A stretch of 64,000 nt of DNA from Xestospongia bergquistia (lineage: Eukaryota; Porifera; Demospongiae; Haplosclerida; Petrosiidae). The first letter of the stretch is position 1; every line of letters starts with the position of its first letter. The stretch is from assembly GCA_963965975.1 (NCBI GenBank), contig OZ014411.1, positions 6,185,001 through 6,249,000 of the forward strand, read 5' to 3'. Position numbers and translations under genes: made by a program. The notes under the pieces were generated by a model that worked only from the letters and a program-made list of their open reading frames with translations, was not told the origin of the DNA and did no database searches. Of the stretch, positions 11,668-24,505 are shown one piece after another.

Positions 11668-12658
11668 CTAAATATTTGATATATTCAATACTCTCTTATA
11701 AAACATAAATCTTTTTGAGATTCCATTAGTCTGAATTCTCATTTCTCAGTGAAATAGAGTGAAATGGAAACCATTAACATCATTATGGAAACATAGAACA
11801 TCCTGTCTACTTTATGAACATGAACTTTAAGGATTGCTTGTACAAGAGAGCCAGAACTGTATGTTATTTTTAGCAGACAGTATTGTGTTGGTAGTACCTA
11901 ATTTACATCATTGTACAAAAAGCTTGATAGCTTTGTTAATAGCTTTGTTAGTATGTACACTCAGCTAGCCTGGCTGTCGTATAAAGTTCATATTATTTTC
12001 TTGTTTTGCCTGGTTTTGTTATCATCCTCTAAGCCGCGCCCTTTTACTTTAAAATCAACTTTACCCTCCTCCCAGACCTTATTTTGTTAGCAAGCATTCC
12101 AACATTATCAATGTTTTAATTGTAATCTTCATTTGTAACACCTGTTCATACTACCAGTATGTTTTTTGTCAATGACAACTATCCCAGACATATGAAGATA
12201 ACTATTTTTATTTTTCATTGACAAGTATTCCATCATGATCAATGTTCTAATTGTAGTCTCCATTTATAACACCTGTTATTACTACCAATTTATTTTGTCA
12301 ATGACAACTATCTCAGACATATGAAGATAACTAGAATAACGTTATAGCGTCTTCTTAATAGAGTATGCAACATTGTACTAACTGATAGATATATAAGAAC
12401 AAATGTTTCAAAACCTTTATCAAATACACTCAAACATTAATTCTAAAACAAAGAGTATACTATATCCATGTATTATAGTATTATATAATATTGTAATATA
12501 CAAAACAAAACAATCTTAGAATTAATTTTGCACTTCTAACCTAATAATAATGTCATTTATATGACTTCACTTTGCTAATATTTTAAAATATTTAGAACTA
12601 AGATCAAACTAATTTAAATCATTAACATTAACAATGTCGACAACTACAGTCAACAGTG

Positions 12659-13606
12659 TCAGTTGTAGTATTTCAACATAGTAGTAGCTTGTGGATTAAG
12701 TTGTAGGTCAATCGTTTGTGCAGGTAAAGAAAATGGACGATTTGTTTGCCTCTGTAAAGTTACTTTGACTGGGACTCTAGCAGTGATTGTAATTTCTGCA
12801 TCTAACGTAATCTTTTCTTCCGTTTGTTGATGTTCTGGCTGAGGTGGCAAATTAATTTCAGCTGCTATTTCTACTTCTACAGAATTTTGTTGTATTTCTA
12901 TATCTGCTTCTTGTGATGGACACTCCAGAGGTAGAGGTAGAGACATACTGGTACATCTAAATATTTAATATATAATCTGTAAAGTTATGGTTTTATTAGC
13001 TTACCTTTCTTGTCCAAGGCAAAAAGTTACATACAGAGGATAGCCAATTGATTTACCATGATTCTTTTTACCAGGTGCTAGAGTTGGATTAGCTAATCTA
13101 ATGTCTTTAACAATTGTACAATAATGGCAGATTAACATTTCTTCTAATTTCAAAGCATACTCTTCCTGGTGGGAAAACTGAGCTGGTGTTATTGTCCTTG
13201 TTACTACTGTCAAGACTACTAGCCCATCTCGACCATGAGGACTTTTACTGTGGCTACCCCATCGAGATATTATTCCCTCTTTTTTCCATGTATCAGGATT
13301 CATTGGATCAAATTCTCTTCTATTCTTTGCTTTATGAACATAGGTTTTACCAATATAGAACAGTTCTACTGCACGATTAGTTTGAGTTTCAATGTTACTA
13401 AACAGATCATTTATCACGTCAAGAATTGCTTTTTTGTGATTTTCTGGATCATTTGGAGACACTTTTCTTAAGTCTCGCATATATCCTGGATCACAGACAT
13501 ATTTTCTTTCTCCTCCTTCTCTTTGTATTTCATTACACAGCCAATCTAAAGTTTGAGCTCCTCTAGAAGTTGCAGATGAAGCCACACTCATCATGTCAGA
13601 TGCCAT
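12659..13606 (-). CDS. GIY-YIG nuclease-like protein, G2 (two exons)
   Basis: Exons 13,005-13,606 and 12,659-12,956 with the same 48-bp intron as G1. The predicted ~299-residue protein is identical to G1 in exon 1 and exon 2 as far as I can read, including FYIGKT, RWGSH, LKLEEML and RLAN. The identical flanks show it is the G1 gene repeated 5,423 bp away. If the assembly is correct it would add gene dosage without sequence diversification. Confidence 0.68.
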
Positions 13607-14342
13607 GTTTAGAAGTGAAGTAGCAGCACCTAGTTTACTGCATCAATGATATTGTAACGATTGTAGTGGTTATTTAAACTATGTGGATTGGGTGTTACCT
13701 GGGAGTATCCCACAATAGAATTCATCCATTTATCATCTAATTATATATTAATTGCAGGGATGTACTCTACATAATAAATTAAGTTACAGTGGATAACAAT
13801 TAAATAGTCTTGTACAGTACCCCTCCCAACATAACATAAGTGTATTACATCATAATGACTTCATATATAATTGACATTATCAAATCAAGAAAAATCAGAT
13901 CAACAAGTGTAAAATCAACTCTTCAATCAAATCAACTCTGTATTTGACCCATCAAATTGGACTCATGGCACATTTCATGTATAGCTTCAACAATACAAAC
14001 CACTTTTTCAATGGATAGGCGTGGTTTATTGTAAATATATTTATTATTCACGCAAACTGAGACAATATCTTAAAATTATAAGTTATAAAATTGAATTGCA
14101 AATCAATCAATTACTGTTATGTTAGACATGTAATCTCTTTAGTATAAGGGTTTCTGATAATATTATGTCATGAAGTTATAATTAATGTTAAAAGAGTTTG
14201 AGGAAATGACTTTGGCATTTTGAGTAAGCTTTTTGACAGATGACCCAAAAGATTGAGGTGAGAGAGGGAAACAATCAAAAAATTGTTTCTTTAGATGGCG
14301 TAGAAGTGAAAAGGTGCTATTACACAGCTTTCTATAAGTTTT

Positions 14343-14516
14343 GTGATAGTAATTTCTGCATCTAACGTAATCTTTTCTTCCGTTTGTTGATGTTCTGGCT
14401 GAGGTAGCAAATTAATTTCAGCTGCTATTTCTACTTCTACAGAATTTTGTTGTATTTCTATATCTGCTTCTTGTGATGGACACTCCAGAGGTAGAGGTAG
14501 AGACATACTGGTACAT
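14343..14516 (-). pseudogene. 5' fragment of GIY-YIG-like terminal exon (second breakpoint copy)
   Basis: Identical to 8,920-9,093, with the same fusion to LINE sequence, showing that the breakpoint itself was copied. Confidence 0.8.
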
Positions 14517-15505
14517 CTAAATATTTGATATATTCAATACTCTCTTATAAAACATAAATCTTTTTGAGATTCCATTAGTCTGAATTCTCATTTCTCAGTG
14601 AAATAGAGTGAAATGGAAACCATTAACATCATTATGGAAACATAGAACATCCTGTCTACTTTATGAACATGAACTTTAAGGATTGCTTGTACAAGAGAGC
14701 CAGAACTGTATGTTATTTTTAGCAGACAGTATTGTGTTGGTAGTACCTAATTTACATCATTGTACAAAAAGCTTGATAGCTTTGTTAATAGCTTTGTTAG
14801 TATGTACACTCAGCTAGCCTGGCTGTCGTATAAAGTTCATATTATTTTCTTGTTTTGCCTGGTTTTGTTATCATCCTCTAAGCCGCGCCCTTTTACTTTA
14901 AAATCAACTTTACCCTCCTCCCAGACCTTATTTTGTTAGCAAGCATTCCAACATTATCAATGTTTTAATTGTAATCTTCATTTGTAACACCTGTTCATAC
15001 TACCAGTATGTTTTGTCAATGACAACTATCCCAGACATATGAAGATAACTATTTTTATTTTTCATTGACAAGTATTCCATCATGATCAATGTTCTAATTG
15101 TAGTCTCCATTTATAACACCTGTTATTACTACCAATTTATTTTGTCAATGACAACTATCTCAGACATATGAAGATAACTAGAATAACGTTATAGCGTCTT
15201 CTTAATAGAGTATGCAACATTGTACTAACTGATAGATATATAAGAACAAATGTTTCAAAACCTTTATCAAATACACTCAAACATTAATTCTAAAACAAAG
15301 AGTATACTATATCCATGTATTATAGTATTATATAATATTGTAATATACAAAACAAAACAATCTTAGAATTAATTTTGCACTTCTAACCTAGTAATAATGT
15401 CATTTATATGACTTCACTTTGCTAATATTTTAAAATATTTAGAACTAAGATCAAACTAATTTAAATCATTAACATTAACAATGTCGACAACTACAGTCAA
15501 CAGTG

Positions 15506-15803
15506 TCAGTTGTAGTATTTCAACATAGTAGTAGCTTGTGGATTAAGTTGTAGGTCAATCGTTTGTGCAGGTAAAGAAAATGGACGATTTGTTTGCCTCT
15601 GTAAAGTTACTTTGACTGGGACTCTAGCAGTGATTGTAATTTCTGCATCTAACGTAATCTTTTCTTCCGTTTGTTGATGTTCTGGCTGAGGTAGCAAATT
15701 AATTTCAGCTGCTATTTCTACTTCTACAGAATTTTGTTGTATTTCTATATCTGCTTCTTGTGATGGACACTCCAGAGGTAGAGGTAGAGACATACTGGTA
15801 CAT
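15506..15803 (-). pseudogene. Orphan terminal exon, copy a of G3
   Basis: Same exon as 4,660-4,957 and 10,083-10,380; frame, stop and acceptor are intact, with no own first exon. Confidence 0.7.
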
Positions 15804-16791
15804 CTAAATATTTGATATATTCAATACTCTCTTATAAAACATAAATCTTTTTGAGATTCCATTAGTCTGAATTCTCATTTCTCAGTGAAATAGAGTGAAA
15901 TGGAAACCATTAACATCATTATGGAAACATAGAACATCCTGTCTACTTTATGAACATGAACTTTAAGGATTGCTTGTACAAGAGAGCCAGAACTGTATGT
16001 TATTTTTAGCAGACAGTATTGTGTTGGTAGTACCTAATTTACATCATTGTACAAAAAGCTTGATAGCTTTGTTAATAGCTTTGTTAGTATGTACACTCAG
16101 CTAGCCTGGCTGTCGTATAAAGTTCATATTATTTTCTGTTTTGCCTGGTTTTGTTATCATCCTCTAAGCCGCGCCCTTTTACTTTAAAATCAACTTTACC
16201 CTCCTCCCAGACCTTATTTTGTTAGCAAGCATTCCAACATTATCAATGTTTTAATTGTAATCTTCATTTGTAACACCTGTTCATACTACCAGTATGTTTT
16301 GTCAATGACAACTATCCCAGACATATGAAGATAACTATTTTTATTTTTCATTGACAAGTATTCCATCATGATCAATGTTCTAATTGTAGTCTCCATTTAT
16401 AACACCTGTTATTACTACCAATTTATTTTGTCAATGACAACTATCTCAGACATATGAAGATAACTAGAATAACGTTATAGCGTCTTCTTAATAGAGTATG
16501 CAACATTGTACTAACTGATAGATATATAAGAACAGATGTTTCAAAACCTTTATCAAATACACTCAAACATTAATTCTAAAACAAAGAGTATACTATATCC
16601 ATGTATTATAGTATTATATAATATTGTAATATACAAAACAAAACAATCTTAGAATTAATTTTGCACTTCTAACCTAGTAATAATGTCATTTATATGACTT
16701 CACTTTGCTAATATTTTAAAATATTTAGAACTAAGATCAAACTAATTTAAATCATTAACATTAACAATGTCGACAACTACAGTCAACAGTG

Positions 16792-17089
16792 TCAGTTGTA
16801 GTATTTCAACATAGTAGTAGCTTGTGGATTAAGTTGTAGGTCAATCGTTTGTGCAGGTAAAGAAAATGGACGATTTGTTTGCCTCTGTAAAGTTACTTTG
16901 ACTGGGACTCTAGCAGTGATTGTAATTTCTGCATCTAACGTAATCTTTTCTTCCGTTTGTTGATGTTCTGGCTGAGGTAGCAAATTAATTTCAGCTGCTA
17001 TTTCTACTTCTACAGAATTTTGTTGTATTTCTATATCTGCTTCTTGTGATGGACACTCCAGAGGTAGAGGTAGAGACATACTGGTACAT
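16792..17089 (-). pseudogene. Orphan terminal exon, copy b of G3
   Basis: Same exon as 5,947-6,244 and 11,370-11,667; frame, stop and acceptor are intact, with no own first exon. Confidence 0.7.
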
Positions 17090-18080
17090 CTAAATATTTG
17101 ATATATTCAATACTCTCTTATAAAACATAAATCTTTTTGAGATTCCATTAGTCTGAATTCTCATTTCTCAGTGAAATAGAGTGAAATGGAAACCATTAAC
17201 ATCATTATGGAAACATAGAACATCCTGTCTACTTTATGAACATGAACTTTAAGGATTGCTTGTACAAGAGAGCCAGAACTGTATGTTATTTTTAGCAGAC
17301 AGTATTGTGTTGGTAGTACCTAATTTACATCATTGTACAAAAAGCTTGATAGCTTTGTTAATAGCTTTGTTAGTATGTACACTCAGCTAGCCTGGCTGTC
17401 GTATAAAGTTCATATTATTTTCTTGTTTTGCCTGGTTTTGTTATCATCCTCTAAGCCGCGCCCTTTTACTTTAAAATCAACTTTACCCTCCTCCCAGACC
17501 TTATTTTGTTAGCAAGCATTCCAACATTATCAATGTTTTAATTGTAATCTTCATTTGTAACACCTGTTCATACTACCAGTATGTTTTTTGTCAATGACAA
17601 CTATCCCAGACATATGAAGATAACTATTTTTATTTTTCATTGACAAGTATTCCATCATGATCAATGTTCTAATTGTAGTCTCCATTTATAACACCTGTTA
17701 TTACTACCAATTTATTTTGTCAATGACAACTATCTCAGACATATGAAGATAACTAGAATAACGTTATAGCGTCTTCTTAATAGAGTATGCAACATTGTAC
17801 TAACTGATAGATATATAAGAACAAATGTTTCAAAACCTTTATCAAATACACTCAAACATTAATTCTAAAACAAAGAGTATACTATATCCATGTATTATAG
17901 TATTATATAATATTGTAATATACAAAACAAAACAATCTTAGAATTAATTTTGCACTTCTAACCTAATAATAATGTCATTTATATGACTTCACTTTGCTAA
18001 TATTTTAAAATATTTAGAACTAAGATCAAACTAATTTAAATCATTAACATTAACAATGTCGACAACTACAGTCAACAGTG

Positions 18081-19028
18081 TCAGTTGTAGTATTTCAACA
18101 TAGTAGTAGCTTGTGGATTAAGTTGTAGGTCAATCGTTTGTGCAGGTAAAGAAAATGGACGATTTGTTTGCCTCTGTAAAGTTACTTTGACTGGGACTCT
18201 AGCAGTGATTGTAATTTCTGCATCTAACGTAATCTTTTCTTCCGTTTGTTGATGTTCTGGCTGAGGTGGCAAATTAATTTCAGCTGCTATTTCTACTTCT
18301 ACAGAATTTTGTTGTATTTCTATATCTGCTTCTTGTGATGGACACTCCAGAGGTAGAGGTAGAGACATACTGGTACATCTAAATATTTAATATATAATCT
18401 GTAAAGTTATGGTTTTATTAGCTTACCTTTCTTGTCCAAGGCAAAAAGTTACATACAGAGGATAGCCAATTGATTTACCATGATTCTTTTTACCAGGTGC
18501 TAGAGTTGGATTAGCTAATCTAATGTCTTTAACAATTGTACAATAATGGCAGATTAACATTTCTTCTAATTTCAAAGCATACTCTTCCTGGTGGGAAAAC
18601 TGAGCTGGTGTTATTGTCCTTGTTACTACTGTCAAGACTACTAGCCCATCTCGACCATGAGGACTTTTACTGTGGCTACCCCATCGAGATATTATTCCCT
18701 CTTTTTTCCATGTATCAGGATTCATTGGATCAAATTCTCTTCTATTCTTTGCTTTATGAACATAGGTTTTACCAATATAGAACAGTTCTACTGCACGATT
18801 AGTTTGAGTTTCAATGTTACTAAACAGATCATTTATCACGTCAAGAATTGCTTTTTTGTGATTTTCTGGATCATTTGGAGACACTTTTCTTAAGTCTCGC
18901 ATATATCCTGGATCACAGACATATTTTCTTTCTCCTCCTTCTCTTTGTATTTCATTACACAGCCAATCTAAAGTTTGAGCTCCTCTAGAAGTTGCAGATG
19001 AAGCCACACTCATTTTGTCAGATGCCAT
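18081..19028 (-). CDS. GIY-YIG nuclease-like protein, G3 (two exons)
   Basis: Exons 18,427-19,028 and 18,081-18,378, with the 48-bp intron and the same phase as G1 and G2. The product differs from G1 by Lys at residue 5 (MASDKM). All putative catalytic positions (Y84 in FYIG, R115, H119, E155, N173) are unchanged. Its 5' flank still contains the probable 5'UTR intron. Confidence 0.68.
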
Positions 19029-19566
19029 GTTTAGAAGTGAAGTAGCAGCACCTAGTTTACTGCATCAATGATATTGTAACTATTGTAGTGGTTATTTAAA
19101 CTATGTGGATTGGGTGTTACCTGGGAGTATCCCACAATAGAATTCATCCATTTATCATCTAATTATATATTAATTGCAGGGATGTACTCTACATAATAAA
19201 TTAAGTTACAGTGGATAACAATTAAATAGTCTTGTACAGTACCCCTCCCAACATAACATAAGTGTATTACATCATAATGACTTCATATATAATTGACATT
19301 ATCAAATCAAGAAAAATCAGATCAACAAGTGTAAAATCAACTCTTCAATCAAATCAACTCTGTATTTGACCCATCAAATTGGACTCATGGCACATTTCAT
19401 GTATAGCTTCAACAATACAAACCACTTTTTCAATGGATAGGCGTGGTTTATTGTAAATATATTTATTATTCACGCAAACTGAGACAATATCTTAAAATTA
19501 TAAGTTATAAAATTGAATTGCAAATCAATCAATTACTGTTATGTTAGACATGTAATCTCTTTAGTA

Positions 19567-20090
19567 TAAGGGTTTCTGATAATATTATGTCATGAAGTTA
19601 TAATTAATGTTAAAAGAGTTTGAGGAAATGACTTTGGCATTTTGAGTAAGCTTTTTGACAGATGACCCAAAAGATTGAGGTGAGAGAGGGAAACAATCAA
19701 AAAATTGTTTCTTTAGATGGCGTAGAAGTGAAAAGGTGCTATTACACAGCTTTCTATAAGCAGACCATAGAGAAGTATAATCAGTTCGTTTCGCTCTTGC
19801 AAATAAGTGGTTGCATTTCTTGATCTTGGATAAAAAAGCTTTGTTAATCCAAGGAGGATGTGTTGTGGGATAACTGACTTTAGTGGGAATAGTTCTGTTC
19901 ATAATATTAAGAAAAACATCTTTGAATATGGACCAGCTATAATTAACATCAGATTATTCTAGTGATTTGTTTTAAATGCTAATAGTCAAAATAGTGAAGT
20001 CCTTAATTTAAATTACAGCGTCTTGTGTTAGCCATCATTTGTCAGACCGAGTCATATCTGTTTTATGTCTATAGTCTTCTCCATTTTCAC
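19567..20090 (-). mobile_element. LINE (non-LTR retrotransposon) fragment
   Basis: Minus-strand reading 19,902-19,585 gives PPWINKAFLSKIKK, then RAKRTDYTSLWSAYRKLCN, then a basic stretch ending FFDCFPLS. This is the pattern of the linker between the endonuclease and reverse transcriptase of CR1/Jockey-like LINE proteins (W.KYKKLRN type). Neither an endonuclease nor a reverse transcriptase core is complete. Related but decayed sequence may extend to about 20,090. Its left edge matches the point where the 5' flanks of G3 and G4 diverge (19,565 against 22,280), so it inserted after those units separated. Confidence 0.6.
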
Positions 20091-20805
20091 GTGTATTATC
20101 TCTCAACAGTGGTCAACTCTGACATACAACAATGTTAGTAATAGCTGTTGACTGAAAATAGTCTTTAGTATTCAGCTTACTAGAGCTCTTCTTGCCAGAT
20201 TTGTACTGATACAAGTTATTATGACATCTGGCTCCTTACTTCTTGTAAATGTGTTTGTCATGTTAAGTGGTTAAACAGTTTTTTCTACTTAGCATGCTCT
20301 GCATGTCAGTTAGTCCTAAGTTAATACCATATATTATATAATGTGTGTCCATTTCAATCAATTTGTTGTATTCAACTTTTGAGAGTGACCAATAAGATTA
20401 TCCCACATACTATAACTGCTGGCACACATAGCAACCAATAAATATTATTACTTTACTATGAGCACTTTGAAGTTGGCATGACTGATCAATGCTTCTAAGT
20501 TCTATTACTTGAGAAAACATCTTTGAGCAAGTCCATAGCTTCAGTCTTCAAAGTTAGCAATAATAAAGTCCCTTACAACAACAGTAACACCATTAAAATA
20601 ATCTTAGGACAATTTTTACTATTATTATATTCTTGTTGCAAAATTAAATAAAATGCACTTCTAATCTAGTAACAACATTTATATGACTTTACTTGGCAAA
20701 TGTTTAACATTTATGTGACTTTGCTTGGCAAATGTTTTACAATATTCAAAACTGAGCTCAAACTAATTTAAATTATATTAATATAACTAACTACAGTCAA
20801 CCATG
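20091..20805. other. Intergenic unit flank, no gene seen
   Basis: Most of this matches 23,760-24,500 (the downstream flank of the next unit), including the unoccupied version of the 1,070 hAT target at about 20,490-20,510. A short tandem repeat of a TTTATATGACTTT(A/G)CTTGGCAAATGTTTAAC-like element occurs at 20,680-20,740. Confidence 0.6.
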
Positions 20806-21751
20806 TCAATTGTAGTATTTCAACATAGTAGTAGCTTGTGTATTAAGTTGTAGGTCAATCGTTTGTGCAGATAAAGAAAATGGACAATCTGTTTGCCTCT
20901 GTAAAGTTACTTTGACTGGGACTCTAGCAGTGATTGTAATTTCTGCATGTAACGTAATCTCTTCTACCATTTGTTGATGTTCTGGCTGAGGTGGCAAATT
21001 AATTTCAGCTACTATTTCTGCTTCTACAGAATTTTGTTGTATTTCTATATCTGCTTCTTGTGATGGACAGTCCAGAGGTAATGGTAGGGGTAGAGGTATA
21101 CTGGTACATCTAAATATTTGATATTTAATCTGTATAGTTATGATTTTATTAGCTTACCTTTCTTGTCCAAGGCTGAAAGTCACATACAGAGGATAGCCAA
21201 TTGAATTATTATGATCTTTTTTACCATGTCCTAGAGTTGGATTCGAGTGTCTTCAACAATTGTACGATAATGGTAGGTTAACATTTCTTCCAATCTCAAA
21301 GCATACTCTTCCTGTTTGTCCTGTTTGTCCTGTTTGGAAAACCTTGTAACTACTGTCAAGACCACTAGTCATCTCGACCATGAGAACTTTTACTGTGGCT
21401 ACCCCATCTAGATATTATTCCCTCTTTTTTCCATGTATCAGGATTCATTGGATCAAACTCTCTTCTGTTCTTTGCTTTATGAACATAGGTTTTACCAATA
21501 TAGAACAGTTCTACTGCACGTTTAGTTTGAGTTTCAATGTAACTAAACAAGTTATTTATCATGTCAAGAATTGCTTTTTTGTGATTTTTTTGATCATTTG
21601 GAGACACTTTTCTTAAGTCTCGCATATATCCTGGATCACAGACATATTTTCTTTCTCCTCCTTCTCTTTGTATTTCATTACACAGCCAATATAAAGTTTG
21701 AGCTCCTCTAGTAGTTGTAGATGAAGCCACACTCGTCATGTCAGATGCCAT
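20806..21751 (-). pseudogene. GIY-YIG nuclease-like gene G4, frameshifted
   Basis: Exon 2 (20,806-21,109) and exon 1 (21,158-21,751) are both recognisable, with splice sites conserved. Exon 1 is open from the MASDMT start through FYIGKT and RWGSH for 128 codons. It then hits a 1-bp deletion at about 21,369 (CTAGTCATC against CTAGCCCATC in G1). Further downstream there are a small deletion at about 21,243 and a 9-bp triplication (CCTGTTTGT) at 21,311-21,337 in place of the normal sequence. The conserved Glu and Asn helix is out of frame. Probably a pseudogene. Confidence 0.75.
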
Positions 21752-22394
21752 GTTTAGAAGTGAAGTAGCAGTACCTAGTTTACTGCAACAATGACACTGT
21801 AACTATTGTAGTGATTGTTTAAACTATGTAGATTGGGTGTTACCTGGGAGTATCCCACAATAGAATTCATCCATTTATCATCTAATTATATATTAATTGC
21901 AGGAATGTACTCTAAACAATAAATTAAGTTACAGTGGATAACAATTGAATAGTGTTGTACAGTACCCCTCCCAACATAACATAAGTGTATTACATCATAA
22001 TGACTTCATATATAATTGACATTATCAAATCAAGAAAAATCAGATCAACAAGTGTAAAATCAACTCTTCAATCAAATCAACTCTGTATTTGACCCATCAA
22101 ATTGCACTCATGGCACATTTCATGTATAGCTTCAACAATACAAACCACTTTTTCAATGGATAGGCGTGGTTTATTGTAAATATATTTATTATTCACGCAA
22201 ACTGAGACAATATCTTAAAATTATAAGTTATAAAGTTGAATTGCAAATCAATCAATTACTGTTATGTTAGACATGTAGTCTCTTTAGCAAAAGTATTAAC
22301 AGATACCAAAATTAATAAGGTTGTTTACAGAAGTCAGACTCTACTCTCAATACTTTGTTAGTTTAGTTCCATCAGCAGAGATTTATTAGCAGTC

Positions 22395-23242
22395 TTAATG
22401 ATACCACGATCTTTGTGATAGCATTTCCAAATTGCTTGATGGCCCCAGGAAAGTACTGCTATATATTGGTGGCCCATCCCAAGTTCTATAATACCTTGAT
22501 GACCCTAGCCAAACACTGCTATATCTTGATGGCCCATCCCAAGTTGTTAAAGTCATTTCAGGCAAAGATCTTAGTGTCTGAATTGAAGCCACTTCTTGAT
22601 ATATTATATCTGATGATGGCTGTACTTGCTGAGATCTTGCAGAGAGAGGAGGAGGTCTGAAAATTATAATGAAGAGCATGAAACATTTTTTGTAAATGAA
22701 GTTACTTACCCAAGAGTGAAAGTAACATACAGAGCATAACCAATTGATTTACCACCATCCTTTCTTCCAGATAGTGAAGTGGTATTAGCTAACCGTGTGT
22801 CTGTCCAGTAATAGTCGATTATCATTTTTTCCAGTTCTAAGGTATATTCTTCATAGTGTGTATCAACTTCTCTTGTTATAACTGTTAGAACAACCATTCC
22901 ATCTAGACCATGATCACTCTCTTTATGTGAATGCCATCTTGATGATATTCCTGTTTTAATCCATGTATCAGGATCCATTGAATCAAAATAGTTTCCATAC
23001 ACTTTGTCTTGGATATATGTTTTTCCAATATAAAAACAATTTATTGTTCTATTTGTTCGCCTCTCAATGTATTGAAACATCTTTTTTATCAATTGGATGA
23101 TCTTTTTCTTGTGTTTTTCCAGATCATTTGGATATACTTCTGATAGATTCACCATCCATTTTGGATCACAGATATATTTCCTTTCTCCTCTAATTCTCAA
23201 TAATTCATCACAGAGCCAGTCTAAAGTTTGAACTTCACTCAT
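22395..23242 (-). CDS. Divergent GIY-YIG nuclease-like paralogue G5
   Basis: Exon 1 (22,710-23,242) and exon 2 (22,395-22,656) join over a 53-bp intron (CTTGG/GTAAGT, TTTCAG/ACC) in phase, giving about 264 residues. It starts MSEVQTLDWLCDEL, without the longer leader of the other copies. It keeps CFYIGKTY, SSRWHSH, LELEKMIIDYY and DTRLANTT, so every putative active-site position survives much wider sequence change than among the others. That suggests selection on the fold. Exon 2 is unrelated to the usual tail. It is Pro/Ser/Tyr-rich, with a degenerate internal repeat (TWDGPSRYSSVWLGSSRYY, then TWDGPPIYSSTFLG). The CCCAG/GTA 5'UTR donor is conserved upstream at about 23,325-23,330. Confidence 0.68.
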
Positions 23243-24505
23243 TGTTGCTATTGACTTTTTGATACTGTGTCAATAATCTGGATTTTAAATAGCAGTGTGT
23301 GCGTCTTGCTAATGGGGAACTACCTGGGATAGCCTCAATTTATTTGTAGTGGGATGCAAGTCCATTTATGGAGTTGCTGAATCAGCTAATTGACATATTG
23401 CATCACATGTAATGTAACATAATGCACGTTGTGCATTATTTTATCTCTCATAAAATATCAAGTCTGTTTACATTCATTGATCTTCAGTACTTTGTATAGT
23501 GTACATTTATTCATTGCATACAACAATAGAATACATATACATAACACATGGGCCTAAGCCATTATAGTATCATCTATATATCAGGCAGTTATAAAATCAA
23601 ATCCAGTTATTCTCAGTAGATTTTTGCATTTGCAATTTATGCAAGAAGAGAAAAATATAACTTGACATGAGAGAATGTTTTATGACTATTCTAGTGGTTG
23701 TTTAAATGCTAACAATCAAAGAAAATCTTAAAGATCTTAATTTAAGATCACATATATTGTCTCTCAACTGTGGTCAACTCTGATATATAACAAATTAACA
23801 ATGTTAATAATAGCTATGGACTGAAAATCAATCTTTAGTATTCAGCTTACTAGGGCTCTTCTTGCCAGATTTGTAATGATATTTAGCAGTAGAGGCCACT
23901 GTTACAAGTTATTATGACATCTGGTTCCTGGTTTCTTCTAAATATGTTTGTGTTTGTTATGTTAAGTGGTTAAACAGTTCCTACAGACCACATTTTATAT
24001 AATGTGTATCCATTTCGATCATTTTGTTGTATTCAACTTTTGAGAATGACAAATAAAATTATCTCGCATATTTTAACTGCTGGTCCACATAGGAACCAAT
24101 AAATATTATGACTTCTACTACAAGCAATTTGAATTTGGCAATAGCAACCAATAAATATTATTACTTTACTATGAGCACTTTGAAGTTGGCATGACTGATC
24201 AATGTTTCTAAGTTCTATTACTTGAGAAAACATCTTTGAGCAAGTCCATAGCTTCAGTCTTCAAAGTTAGCAATAATAAAGTCCCTTACAACAACAGCAA
24301 CACCATTAAAATAATCTTAGGACAATTTTTACTCTATTATTATATTCTTGTTGCGAAATTAAATAAAATGTACTTCTAATCATTTATATGACTTTGCTTG
24401 GCAAATGTTTAACATTTATATGACTTTGCTTGGCAAACGTTTAACAATATTCAAAACTGAGCTCAAACTAATTTAAATTATATTAATATAACTAACTACA
24501 GTCAA
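23243..24505. other. Intergenic DNA between G5 and the decayed exon
   Basis: No gene is supported. From about 23,690 the sequence parallels 19,955-20,800, without the LINE sequence, and includes a second unoccupied copy of the hAT target (about 24,205-24,230). A ~50-bp stretch around CAACCAATAAATATTAT occurs twice at 24,090-24,165. Confidence 0.6.

Larger units (their letters stand above)
8916..14338. repeat. Higher-order repeat, copy 2 (5,423 bp)
   Basis: All features of copy 1 recur at +5,423 bp: terminal exons at 10,083, 11,370 and 12,659, exon 1 at 13,005-13,606, and the LINE fragment ending at 14,338. It begins with a fragment of a fourth terminal exon (8,920-9,093) and ~380 bp of inter-exon sequence. 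The near absence of substitutions relative to copies 1 and 3 means very recent duplication, gene conversion or an assembly duplication. Confidence 0.9.
14339..19760. repeat. Higher-order repeat, copy 3 (5,422 bp)
   Basis: Third copy. It differs from copy 2 by one T missing near 16,136 (TTTTCTGTTTT instead of TTTTCTTGTTTT), by the ATG-to-TTT change near the G3 start (Met to Lys) and by a G-to-T near 19,081. At 19,760 the duplication ends and the LINE fragment continues uninterrupted into unique sequence, so this is the right-hand, ancestral junction. Confidence 0.9.

Noticed and set aside
4057..19760. Possible CRISPR-like or satellite array
   Set aside because: The repeat unit is a kilobase-scale gene segment with exons, not short repeats with unique spacers.
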